Positions 1 to 6,977 of a stretch of DNA of 64,000 nt are shown piece by piece. The notes below the pieces were generated by a model. The model ran no database searches. It was not told where the DNA came from and saw nothing but the letters and a program-made list of their open reading frames with translations. This DNA comes from Verrucomicrobiales bacterium (GTDB lineage: Bacteria > Verrucomicrobiota > Verrucomicrobiia > Limisphaerales > J093). A program made the position numbers and the translations under genes. The stretch spans positions 558,001-622,000 of the forward strand of contig JACKPW010000001.1 of NCBI GenBank assembly GCA_024233215.1, in the 5' to 3' direction. Within the stretch, counting starts at the first letter, position 1, and each line of letters starts with the position of its first letter.

Positions 1-1
1 T

Positions 2-601
2 TCAGCCCGGGAACCCCGCGCCTGCTTCCTCCTGCCAATCCGGATGAGGGTCGAAGTCATCCGACACCGAAAGCTTGTCGAAGCGAAACCGGTAGATGCT
101 CTCGACCGTTGCCCGCGAGGCGACTCGCTCGAGCCATCGCGCCGATGCCCAAGGATACTGATTGGCGACGGGAACGAGACCGTGTTTGACCGGGTTCTGG
201 TGGACGTAGTTGAGCCGGGCGAAGTAAGAGCGCTGATACGTCAGCAGGGTCTCCCGGTAGTTGAACCAAACCTGTCGTCCCTGAGCGTCATCGAGTCGGT
301 TCACCCAGCGCGCCGTCTTCCGGTGGAGTTCACCGAGCATTTTGGCGAGGCTGTGCGCGGTGTCGTGATTGCCGGGGGAATGGGCAACGAAGTGGTAGTG
401 ATTGGAGAAGACGGCCCACGCCTCGAAGCACCACTCGAACCGGCGGGCCACCGTCAGGAGGCCCCGATGGAGAACGGCCAACCGGGTTGCGCCGCGAAAG
501 TGGTGTTGTTTCTCCAACGTGCTTGCGGTGACAAAGTAGGTCCCATGCGAGCACAGTCGATGAGGAGGTGCGTGCGGCCAGGGGGTCTTGATCTCGCTCA
601 T
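2..601 (-). CDS. REP-associated tyrosine transposase (RAYT, Y1_Tnp family)
   Basis: Predicted single-strand DNA transposase of the Y1/HUH superfamily, 199 residues with start ATG and stop TGA both in the window. The metal-binding HUH-type motif appears as NHYHF near residue 68. The C-terminal part carries the RAYT signature LNYVHQNPVKHGLV, followed by a YPWAS block, which in the family surrounds the catalytic tyrosine. Such proteins are thought to mobilise short REP palindromes. Three REP-like hairpins lie directly upstream (705-731, 861-887, 2325-2351), which fits a RAYT and its cognate repeats. No terminal repeats of its own were seen. Family assignment is fairly secure; activity is unknown. 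Confidence 0.85.
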   Translation of the reverse strand: MSEIKTPWPHAPPHRLCSHGTYFVTASTLEKQHHFRGATRLAVLHRGLLTVARRFEWCFEAWAVFSNHYHFVAHSPGNHDTAHSLAKMLGELHRKTARWVNRLDDAQGRQVWFNYRETLLTYQRSYFARLNYVHQNPVKHGLVPVANQYPWASARWLERVASRATVESIYRFRFDKLSVSDDFDPHPDWQEEAGAGFPG

Positions 602-704
602 GGGAACTTAGTATTGGCCATCATATGTATCCCTGTCAAGGTAGGATTTCGTGGAAGGTCTCGGAAGGGGCGATGAGACGGGGAGGAGGAGGAGGAACGC
701 CAAA

Positions 705-731
705 GCGGTGAAGGCTCCCGCTTTTCACCGC
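705..731. repeat. REP-like hairpin, copy 1
   Basis: GCGGTGAA (705-712) and TTCACCGC (724-731) form a perfect 8-bp stem around an 11-base loop. The same unit recurs at 861-887 and 2325-2351 with only loop changes. It lies about 100 bases upstream of the RAYT start, the usual position for RAYT substrates. Confidence 0.7.
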
Positions 732-887
732 ACTCCAAGACCTCGCGGAGCGTCGTGGACTGCGGCGATCCCAATCGCCGCTTTCTCCCCGGTGGCGTGC
801 GGTTCCGAGGTTCCGACCTCAGCACGCGGGCCTGTGACTCCCGCCCGCCCTACCGCCAAAGCGGTGAAGGCTGCCGCTTTTCACCGC
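731..887. repeat. 157-bp repeat, left copy (with REP-like hairpin 2)
   Basis: Nearly identical to 2196-2351, in the same orientation, with a few substitutions and one indel. It contains a perfect inner palindrome, GCGGCGAT-CCCA-ATCGCCGC (762-781), and ends with the second GCGGTGAA/TTCACCGC hairpin (861-887). Together the two copies frame the IS110-family transposase, so the region is either a duplicated intergenic BIME-like element or the remains of an insertion into such an element. Confidence 0.75.
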
Positions 888-2195
888 ATCTCTGAAAGGG
901 GTCCTGTCAAGAGGTCTTCTCTTGTGTGTTTTCCGGTTCCTGCTGCGGGTCGATCCGAATCATCTCTTCGCCTTCTTGTGAGGCATCAACGTCTCCCTCC
1001 GGTGTCCCGCATTCACTCCCCGAGGCCTGTGGCACTCATGCGGTAGTCGCGTTCACACCGGACTGGTTCGACCCCGGCTCAGGCTTTTGCCTCAGTGCCG
1101 GATCGCAATAGTCCTCGTCCTTGCTCAGGACGTGGAAGCTGGCTTCGGCCAAGTGTCGAGCCACCGCCCCGATGGCCTTGGGATGCCCCTTGCGCTCCTT
1201 GAGTTGACGGTAGCGCCGGCTGACGTGTCGATCGGGTTGTCGCTGATGGTTGAGGGCCACCGAGTTGGCCGCCTCCACATAGGCCCACTTGAGGTAGCGG
1301 TTCACATCCGGGCGCAGCCGGCCATAGCGCACCTTGTCGCCGCTGGCATGCACCCGCGGAGTGGTGCCCGCGTAGCTGGCCAGCCGTTCGGCACTGGCAA
1401 AACGAGCAATGTCCCCGATCTCCAGGGCGATGGTTGCGGCCAGGATCAGACCCACCCCGGGCAGGCTCTGGAGCCGTTGCATCATCGGAGTCACCTCCAG
1501 GAGCTTCCGGAGCCGGGCTTCCTGTTCCTTGATCTGGCCTTCGATGAAGTCGAGTTGAGAAAGGAACTGGTGGGCGATCCAGCGAGTCTGTTCAGGAAGT
1601 TCTTCAAGCAACGATTCCCATTGCTGACGGGCGCTTCTCCCGAAGGGGTCGCTCCAGTCTCGGATACGCCGGCCGTGCTTGGTCAGGATTGCCTGCAGCC
1701 GGTTCTTGAGTCGGGTGCGCTGCCCCGTCAATGCCAGCCGTCCCCGGGTCAGTTCCCGTTGGTCCCGCAGTTTGGCCGAGGGGATCCAGACGGTGGGAAG
1801 GGTCTGATTCTGCTGCAGCCGGTTGAGACCGTGGACGTCAAGTTTGTCGGTCTTGTTAATCAACCCCATCATTAGCTTGGCCTTGCGGGGATGCACCAGT
1901 TGGGGGAGGCCCCCAGCCTCCTCAATCTCCCCGATGATCCAGTACCAGTTGCCGCTGGCTTCCACGGCCACGGGCGTCTTGGGTTCGATGCCTTGAAGGT
2001 GTTGAACGAACACCCCCCGCTGGTGCTGCAACCGGACCTGACGGGTGCGTCCCGTCGCGATGTCCCAGTGTTCCACCAAAGTGTAGCTCTTGTGGCTGTC
2101 GAAGGCGATATGCTCGTTCATGGCGCGTCCTTTCTTCTATGGATTGTCTTCACCCGCCACGGTAGCACCGGCTGGCGCCAGCGCTTTCATACGTT
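888..2195 (-). mobile_element. IS110-family insertion sequence, ends not defined
   Basis: This segment lies between two direct copies of the 157-bp repeat and is filled by one IS110-type transposase gene. About 148 bases of non-coding DNA lie downstream of the gene (888-1035) and about 74 bases upstream (2122-2195). IS110 elements lack terminal inverted repeats and target duplications, so exact ends cannot be read from one copy; the limits given are those of the flanking repeats. IS110-family members are known to insert into REP palindromes, which fits this setting. Confidence 0.5.
1036..2121 (-). CDS. IS110-family transposase (DEDD recombinase)
   Basis: 361-residue transposase. The N-terminal DEDD RuvC-like domain shows Asp8 (FDSHK), Glu54 (VAVEASG), and Asp92/Asp95 in NKTDKLDVHGL. 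The C-terminal Transposase_20 domain shows the helix-hairpin-helix stretch LPGVGLILAATIALEIG and then ASGDKVRYGRLRPDVNRYL, where the family has its conserved serine region. Length is normal for the family and the gene looks intact. IS110 enzymes work with a bridge RNA made from the non-coding end of the element; here the candidate segments are 888-1035 and 2122-2195. Flanked by REP-like repeats and 435 bases from a RAYT. Confidence 0.92.
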   Translation of the reverse strand: MNEHIAFDSHKSYTLVEHWDIATGRTRQVRLQHQRGVFVQHLQGIEPKTPVAVEASGNWYWIIGEIEEAGGLPQLVHPRKAKLMMGLINKTDKLDVHGLNRLQQNQTLPTVWIPSAKLRDQRELTRGRLALTGQRTRLKNRLQAILTKHGRRIRDWSDPFGRSARQQWESLLEELPEQTRWIAHQFLSQLDFIEGQIKEQEARLRKLLEVTPMMQRLQSLPGVGLILAATIALEIGDIARFASAERLASYAGTTPRVHASGDKVRYGRLRPDVNRYLKWAYVEAANSVALNHQRQPDRHVSRRYRQLKERKGHPKAIGAVARHLAEASFHVLSKDEDYCDPALRQKPEPGSNQSGVNATTA

Positions 2196-2351
2196 CACTC
2201 CAAAACCTCGCGGAGCGTCGTGGACTGCGGCGATCCCAATCGCCGCTTTCTCCCCGGTGGCGTGCGGTTCCGAGGTTCCGACCTCACCACGCAAACCTGT
2301 GACTCCGGCCCCCCTACCGCCAAAGCGGTGAAGGCTCCCGCTTTTCACCGC
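2196..2351. repeat. 157-bp repeat, right copy (with REP-like hairpin 3)
   Basis: Second copy of the repeat at 731-887. It keeps the inner palindrome (2227-2246) and the GCGGTGAA/TTCACCGC hairpin (2325-2351). A degenerate trace of the preceding hairpin may extend it left to about 2170. Its right end lies 25 bases from the stop codon of the phosphodiesterase gene, so it may also serve as that gene's 3' hairpin. Confidence 0.75.
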
Positions 2352-2376
2352 ACTCCAAGACCTGGCGGCCAGGGCA

Positions 2377-3852
2377 TCACCCGAGCACGTGTCGGATCAG
2401 GCATTCGGCGACGCCGGTGGAACCGAGTTCGTCAACGGCCAGCAAGCCCGGCTCACCGGTCATCAACACCGGCCAGTCCAGCGGATCCCGCGGGGTGCAA
2501 CCGTGCGAACCCCGCACCAACGAGGCATCCAGCGGGATCACGTCCATCAGCATCCGGAACCCCAGTCGTTTCTGCAGCAACCGCCAGGCGATGTGCGCCT
2601 TCAACCGCAACGGCGACCAGTCGGGTCGGGTGAACAATTCCACGGGGTCGTAACCGGGTTTGCGATGAATGTCCACGGTGCGGGAGAAATCAGGAGGGCG
2701 CAACGTCGCCGGCGCAGCGGGAGCTTCGCCCTCCCCGACGAGGTCCCCTGCGGGTTTTGGATTTCGGACTTCGGGCGTGCCCTGCCAGTAGTAGTAACTG
2801 AACCAGGCGTCCTCCTCCGCCACGGCGACGAGGTCCCCGGCCCGCGGATGATCCAGCCCGCGCTCCTTCAGTTCCTCGGGTCCCAGCACCTCCGCCACGC
2901 CCGGTTGAGCGGCGACCACCTCGCGCACCGCCGGCAGCAACCCCGGTTCGTTCACGTAGAGATGAGCCACCTGGTGATCCGCGACGGCAAAGGCCCGGCA
3001 CGCGCCGCAATCGAGCAGTTCCCGGCCCAATTCCTCCTTCAGCGCCAGCCAGCCCTGGGTCCGGAACACCCGGTTCAGGTGCACGGCCCGCCGCACCGGC
3101 GTGATGCCGTATTCCGACAACACCACCACCGCCACGCCGCGTTCGCGGTAGAAATCCAGCAGATCACCCACGATGGCGTCGATGCGGCGCAGATCCTCCA
3201 CCACCCCCGACGCCTCCGGTCCCATTCGCTGGAAACCGTAATCGAGGTGCGGGAGGTAGACGAGGCTGAGCGTCGGTTGATGGCGGCGCTCGATCCATTT
3301 CGCCGATTCGGCAATCCAGCGCGACGCGGCATCGGGTCCGCCCGCCGGCGATTTCACCCCCGCTGCGGGGCCCCAGAACGCAGGGAAAGGAAACTCCCCG
3401 AGGTCGGCCTTGATCGCGGGGCGCAGGTTGTAAGGCCAGGCGTAGATGTCGAAGACCTTCCGGCCGTCGGCGGGATACATCGGGCGCGGCGTGATCGACC
3501 AGTCCGCACCGGAATACATGTTGAACCACCAGAAGAGCTTGGCGCAGGTGAAGCCGGGCAGCCGGGAGCGCAGTCCCTCCCAGAGCCTGGGGGCCTGCAC
3601 GAGCCGGTTCGACTGCTTCCAGAACTGCACCTCCGCGAGGCTGCGATCATACCACCCGTTCGCCACGATTCCGTGTTGGGCGGGACGCTGACCGGTGAGG
3701 TAATCGGATTGCGCGGTGCAGGTCACCGCCGGGAAAGCCGGCCGGATGCGGGTCAGGGCACCGTCCCGACGAAAGGCATTGAGCCGGGGCGTCGCCGCGC
3801 CGAGACAACGCTCCGTAAGCCCGACGACGTTCAGGACCACCGTTCGCTGCAT
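2377..3852 (-). CDS. alkaline phosphatase-fold phosphodiesterase / nucleotide pyrophosphatase
   Basis: 491-residue protein of the type I phosphodiesterase/nucleotide pyrophosphatase family (Phosphodiest), a metal-dependent hydrolase of phosphodiesters or pyrophosphates. After the first strand (MQRTVVLNVVGL) comes FPAVTCTAQSDYLTGQRPAQHG, the region that in NPP enzymes carries the nucleophilic Thr/Ser. YLPHLDYGFQRMGP supplies metal ligands, VVLSEYGITPV resembles the family's usual SDHG block but with SEYG, and GSHG near the end supplies another histidine. Substrate unknown. The start at 3852 begins right at the first core strand; in-frame starts at 3888 and 3939 exist but would overlap the divergent promoter and the divergent TPR gene. 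Confidence 0.75.
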   Translation of the reverse strand: MQRTVVLNVVGLTERCLGAATPRLNAFRRDGALTRIRPAFPAVTCTAQSDYLTGQRPAQHGIVANGWYDRSLAEVQFWKQSNRLVQAPRLWEGLRSRLPGFTCAKLFWWFNMYSGADWSITPRPMYPADGRKVFDIYAWPYNLRPAIKADLGEFPFPAFWGPAAGVKSPAGGPDAASRWIAESAKWIERRHQPTLSLVYLPHLDYGFQRMGPEASGVVEDLRRIDAIVGDLLDFYRERGVAVVVLSEYGITPVRRAVHLNRVFRTQGWLALKEELGRELLDCGACRAFAVADHQVAHLYVNEPGLLPAVREVVAAQPGVAEVLGPEELKERGLDHPRAGDLVAVAEEDAWFSYYYWQGTPEVRNPKPAGDLVGEGEAPAAPATLRPPDFSRTVDIHRKPGYDPVELFTRPDWSPLRLKAHIAWRLLQKRLGFRMLMDVIPLDASLVRGSHGCTPRDPLDWPVLMTGEPGLLAVDELGSTGVAECLIRHVLG

Positions 3853-3932
3853 GGCGGAGGATGGCGCCAAGCGGGGTGGCCTGTCCATGTCGGGAAGCGG
3901 GCCGCTCGTTTTCCGCCAGAACGCGGTCGCCG

Positions 3933-3961
3933 TTGCCATCCCGGCGAAGGCAGCCTACTTT
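3933..3961 (+). promoter_or_regulatory. predicted sigma70-type promoter of TPR gene, near-leaderless
   Basis: TTGCCA (3933-3938), a 17-base spacer, then TACTTT (3956-3961). The expected transcription start falls at or next to the GTG start codon at 3969, which suggests a leaderless message and supports that start over longer readings. Confidence 0.5.
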
Positions 3962-3968
3962 TCGCGTC

Positions 3969-4502
3969 GTGGACAAACTTTCGCATCCGGACAAGCTGCA
4001 TCTGGACGCCGCCGAGGGATGGCTCCTGCTGGAGCGGCCGGACTATGCCCTGGAGGAGTTCGACCGCCTGAGCGAATCGTGCCGTGGGACCCCCGACGTG
4101 TTGGAGCGCAAGTGGCAGACCCATGCGATGGCGGGAAACTGGACGGAGGCTCACGCCACCGCGGAGCAACTGGTGCGACTGCATCCCAAGCGTCCCTTCG
4201 GCTGGGTCCACCGGGCCTACGCCCTGCGACGAATGCCGGGCGGCAGCCTGGAACAGGCCCGTGAGGCCCTGCTGCCCGCCGCGTCACGGTTCCCCAGGGA
4301 TTTCCTGATCCCCTACAACCTGGCGTGTTACGCCGCCCGCCTGAACCGGGGGGAGGAAGCCTGGGACTGGTTGCAGGCGGCCGGGCGGATCGCCGGTAAC
4401 GCGCGGATTCGGCGGATGGCACTGGCGGACGAGGACCTGGTCTCCCTGCGCGAACAGGTGCTAAAGATGCTGCCCCACAAACCCGGCAAATCCCCCGGTT
4501 GA
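3969..4502 (+). CDS. small TPR-repeat protein
   Basis: 177-residue all-helical protein with tetratricopeptide-like repeats (for example AEGWLLLERPDYALEEFDRL and KWQTHAMAGNWTEAHATAEQLV), so probably a protein-binding scaffold. No signal peptide, membrane segment or enzymatic motif is visible, so it is likely cytoplasmic. GTG at 3969 was chosen because a well-spaced promoter ends 7 bases before it and the repeat fold begins there. A longer reading from 3861 would add arginine-rich sequence overlapping the divergent phosphodiesterase gene. Function not recognised beyond the fold. Confidence 0.7.
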   Translation: MDKLSHPDKLHLDAAEGWLLLERPDYALEEFDRLSESCRGTPDVLERKWQTHAMAGNWTEAHATAEQLVRLHPKRPFGWVHRAYALRRMPGGSLEQAREALLPAASRFPRDFLIPYNLACYAARLNRGEEAWDWLQAAGRIAGNARIRRMALADEDLVSLREQVLKMLPHKPGKSPG

Positions 4503-4562
4503 CCGTGGGTCCTGCCGGATCAACCCGGTCCCCCGCCGGCCCTCCTCACCCTTGATCGAACC

Positions 4563-5363
4563 ATGCCTTCATTGAACCCGTCCCCTTCGCCTGCCCCCGC
4601 GCGCCGGAACATCGCCCGCGGTGGCTTCACCGTGTGGTGTCTGCTGTTTGCCCTCCGGTTCGCCCTCCCCGTCATGGGTGCGGAGGCCGAAACCGCCGCC
4701 CCGACGTCGCCCTACCGCGAAGCCCGCCCCTCCTCGCAGGATGGCACCGGCCGGTTCTACCTCGGCCGCGAGATCGCCCACGTGATGAGCCACGAAGGTG
4801 CCTGGTGGCTCGAACGCGCTGAACGCGAGTCGGAGGAACACCCGGACCAGGCGGTCGCCGCGCTCGGGTTGAAGGCCGGAATGACCGTCGCGGATCTCGG
4901 TGCCGGCACGGGTTATTACTCCCGTCGGATGGCCCGCGCCGTGGGCCGCACCGGCCGGGTGTACGCCGTGGACGTCCAACCGGAAATGCTGGAGCTGCTG
5001 CGTCGCAACGCCACCGCCGCGGGTCTCACCAACATCGTCACCGTGCTCGCCACGGAGAAGGATCCCCGGCTCCCGGCAAACGCCATCGATCTCGTGATCA
5101 TGGTCGATGTCTACCACGAACTCGCCTGGCCGCACGAAGTGATGGAGGCGTTGATGCGGAGCCTGAAACCGGGCGGGCGGGTGGCGTTTCTGGAGTATCG
5201 CGCCGAGGACCCCCGGGTGCCGATCAAACCGCTCCACAAGATGACCGAGGCCCAGGTCCGGAAGGAGGCGGAGGCCCACGGACTGGAATGGATCGAAACG
5301 GTTCGCTCGCTGCCGTGGCAGCACCTGGTGGTATTCCGCAAGCCGGTTGCGTCCCAACCCTGA
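4563..5363 (+). CDS. exported class I SAM-dependent methyltransferase
   Basis: 266 residues. SAM-binding motif I is VADLGAGTGYYSRRMA (about 108-123); AVDVQPEMLELL follows as motif II and LVIMVDVYHELAWP as motif III/IV, with a post-motif LKPGGRVAFLEYR. Unusually for this fold, the protein starts with a basic stretch and a hydrophobic segment (FTVWCLLFALRFALPVMGAEA) that looks like a signal peptide, so the enzyme may act in the periplasm or be anchored to the membrane. Substrate not recognisable. It precedes the lipase-maturation-factor-like gene by 9 bases and is probably co-transcribed with it. Confidence 0.8.
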   Translation: MPSLNPSPSPAPARRNIARGGFTVWCLLFALRFALPVMGAEAETAAPTSPYREARPSSQDGTGRFYLGREIAHVMSHEGAWWLERAERESEEHPDQAVAALGLKAGMTVADLGAGTGYYSRRMARAVGRTGRVYAVDVQPEMLELLRRNATAAGLTNIVTVLATEKDPRLPANAIDLVIMVDVYHELAWPHEVMEALMRSLKPGGRVAFLEYRAEDPRVPIKPLHKMTEAQVRKEAEAHGLEWIETVRSLPWQHLVVFRKPVASQP

Positions 5364-5372
5364 TCCCCCGGC

Positions 5373-6968
5373 TTGGACCCGACCTCCCCCATTCCCCCTG
5401 TGCTGCCCGGCGCGCCGCCGGCCCCGAGTCCGTCGCCCTGGCAGCCAAGGCAGCCGCATCGTCCACCCCGCACTTTCTTCATCGGGCGCCGCTGGTTCCT
5501 GCGCGCGCTCGGCGGCATCTATCTGCTGGCGTTCGCCTCCCTGTTGCCGCAACTCGACGGACTGCTGGGAGCTCATGGACTGTTCCCCGCCGCGCGGCAA
5601 CTCCGGCTGCTCGCCATTCACGCCGGGGCCGATGCCATGCTGGCCGTTCCCTCGCTGCTGTGGTTGCGACCGGACACGGCGTTTCTCCACACCCTCTGCG
5701 TGGCCGGCCTCAGTTGCTCGGTGCTGCTGTTGCTGGGAGGGGCGCCCCGGTTCAGCGCGCTGGCCTGCTGGCTGCTGTACCTCTCCATCGCCTCCGTCGG
5801 TGGCGAGTTCTTCAGCTATCAATGGGACGGACTGCTGCTGGAGACCGGATTGATGGCCGTCTTCCTGGCTCCCCGCGGACTGCTGCCGTCGACGCCCGGA
5901 CCGCCGCCCTCCTCGTGGGCCTTCATCTGGATCGGCCGGTTGATCCTGGCCAAACTGTTGCTCGGCTCGGCCCTGGTAAAGCTGGTGGGCGGCGACATGG
6001 CCTGGCCGGGATTGACCGCCCTGCAGTTCCATTTCGAGACGCAGCCCCTGCCCACCCCGCTCGCCTGGTACGCCCACCAGCTTCCAGAGAACCTGCTGGC
6101 AATCGCCACCGGCATGCTGCTTGGCATGGAACTCCTGGCGGTCCTTTTCATCCTCGGACCGAAACGCCTGCCCGCCCTCGCCGCGGCGGTGTTGATCCCC
6201 TGGTTCGTCCTGATCTCGCTCACGGGCAATCACGCCTTTCTCAATGTCCTCGCCATCGCGCTCTGTCTGCTCCTGGTCGACGACGCCACGTGGCAACGAC
6301 TGCGTCGGCGTCGAGCGAAGGCGGACCTGATCCCGCCGCGATTTCTCGTGGCGCCGCGCTGGCGGGTCCTGCCGCACGGCATGGCCCTCGCACTGTTCAG
6401 CATCCTGTCCATCCTGAGCGCCCTGGCCGACTGGGTTCCCGCAAAGTGGCTGTCCGGTCCCCCCGAGGCGTTACTGCACGGTGTGGCGCCGCTTCGCAGC
6501 TTCAACAGCTACGGCATGTTCGCCCACATGACGCGCAGCCGACGGGAGATTCTCATCGAGGGGACCCTCGACGGTCACGAGTGGCACCCGTATGAGTTTC
6601 GCTGGAAACCCGGCGACATCCACCGCGGCCCGGGCTTTGTGGCACCGTACCAACCGCGACTGGACTGGCAACTGTGGTTCGCCGCACTGCCCGGAAGCGA
6701 ACCGCCGGCCTGGTTCGACACGCTGCTGGAACGTCTGCTGGAAAACGACCCCAGCGTGCTTCGCCTGCTCGACGAAAACCCCTTTGCCCTCTGGCCACCG
6801 AAGCAGGTGCGGGCCACGCTCTTCGAGTACCACTTCACCTCCCGTGAGGAACGCGAGCGCACGGGCCACTGGTGGTGGCGAACGCGGGTGGAAACGTACG
6901 CTCCGGCCCGGAAACTGCCCGCGGACCGGCGCACCCCGGGGCTTCCTCGCGGCACCTTGCGCACCTGA
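5373..6968 (+). CDS. lipase maturation factor-like (LMF1 family) membrane protein
   Basis: 531-residue polytopic membrane protein. Family features are the stretch FFSYQWDGLLLETGLMAVFL and the following ILAKLLLGSALVKLVGGDMAW, with several further hydrophobic helices up to about residue 360. A soluble C-terminal domain follows, containing TRSRREILIEGTLDG and a YEFRWKPGD block. In eukaryotes LMF1 helps fold secreted lipases; the bacterial role is not established. The start is TTG at 5373, giving a proline-rich N terminus before the first helix; no ATG fits better, so the N terminus is uncertain. Followed 9 bases later by the GH31 gene. Confidence 0.8.
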   Translation: MDPTSPIPPVLPGAPPAPSPSPWQPRQPHRPPRTFFIGRRWFLRALGGIYLLAFASLLPQLDGLLGAHGLFPAARQLRLLAIHAGADAMLAVPSLLWLRPDTAFLHTLCVAGLSCSVLLLLGGAPRFSALACWLLYLSIASVGGEFFSYQWDGLLLETGLMAVFLAPRGLLPSTPGPPPSSWAFIWIGRLILAKLLLGSALVKLVGGDMAWPGLTALQFHFETQPLPTPLAWYAHQLPENLLAIATGMLLGMELLAVLFILGPKRLPALAAAVLIPWFVLISLTGNHAFLNVLAIALCLLLVDDATWQRLRRRRAKADLIPPRFLVAPRWRVLPHGMALALFSILSILSALADWVPAKWLSGPPEALLHGVAPLRSFNSYGMFAHMTRSRREILIEGTLDGHEWHPYEFRWKPGDIHRGPGFVAPYQPRLDWQLWFAALPGSEPPAWFDTLLERLLENDPSVLRLLDENPFALWPPKQVRATLFEYHFTSREERERTGHWWWRTRVETYAPARKLPADRRTPGLPRGTLRT

Positions 6969-6977
6969 ACCCACCTC

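Noticed and set aside
705..2351. Possible CRISPR-like array from the three repeated hairpins
   Set aside because: Only three copies, irregular spacing, no cas genes; better explained as REP-like repeats.
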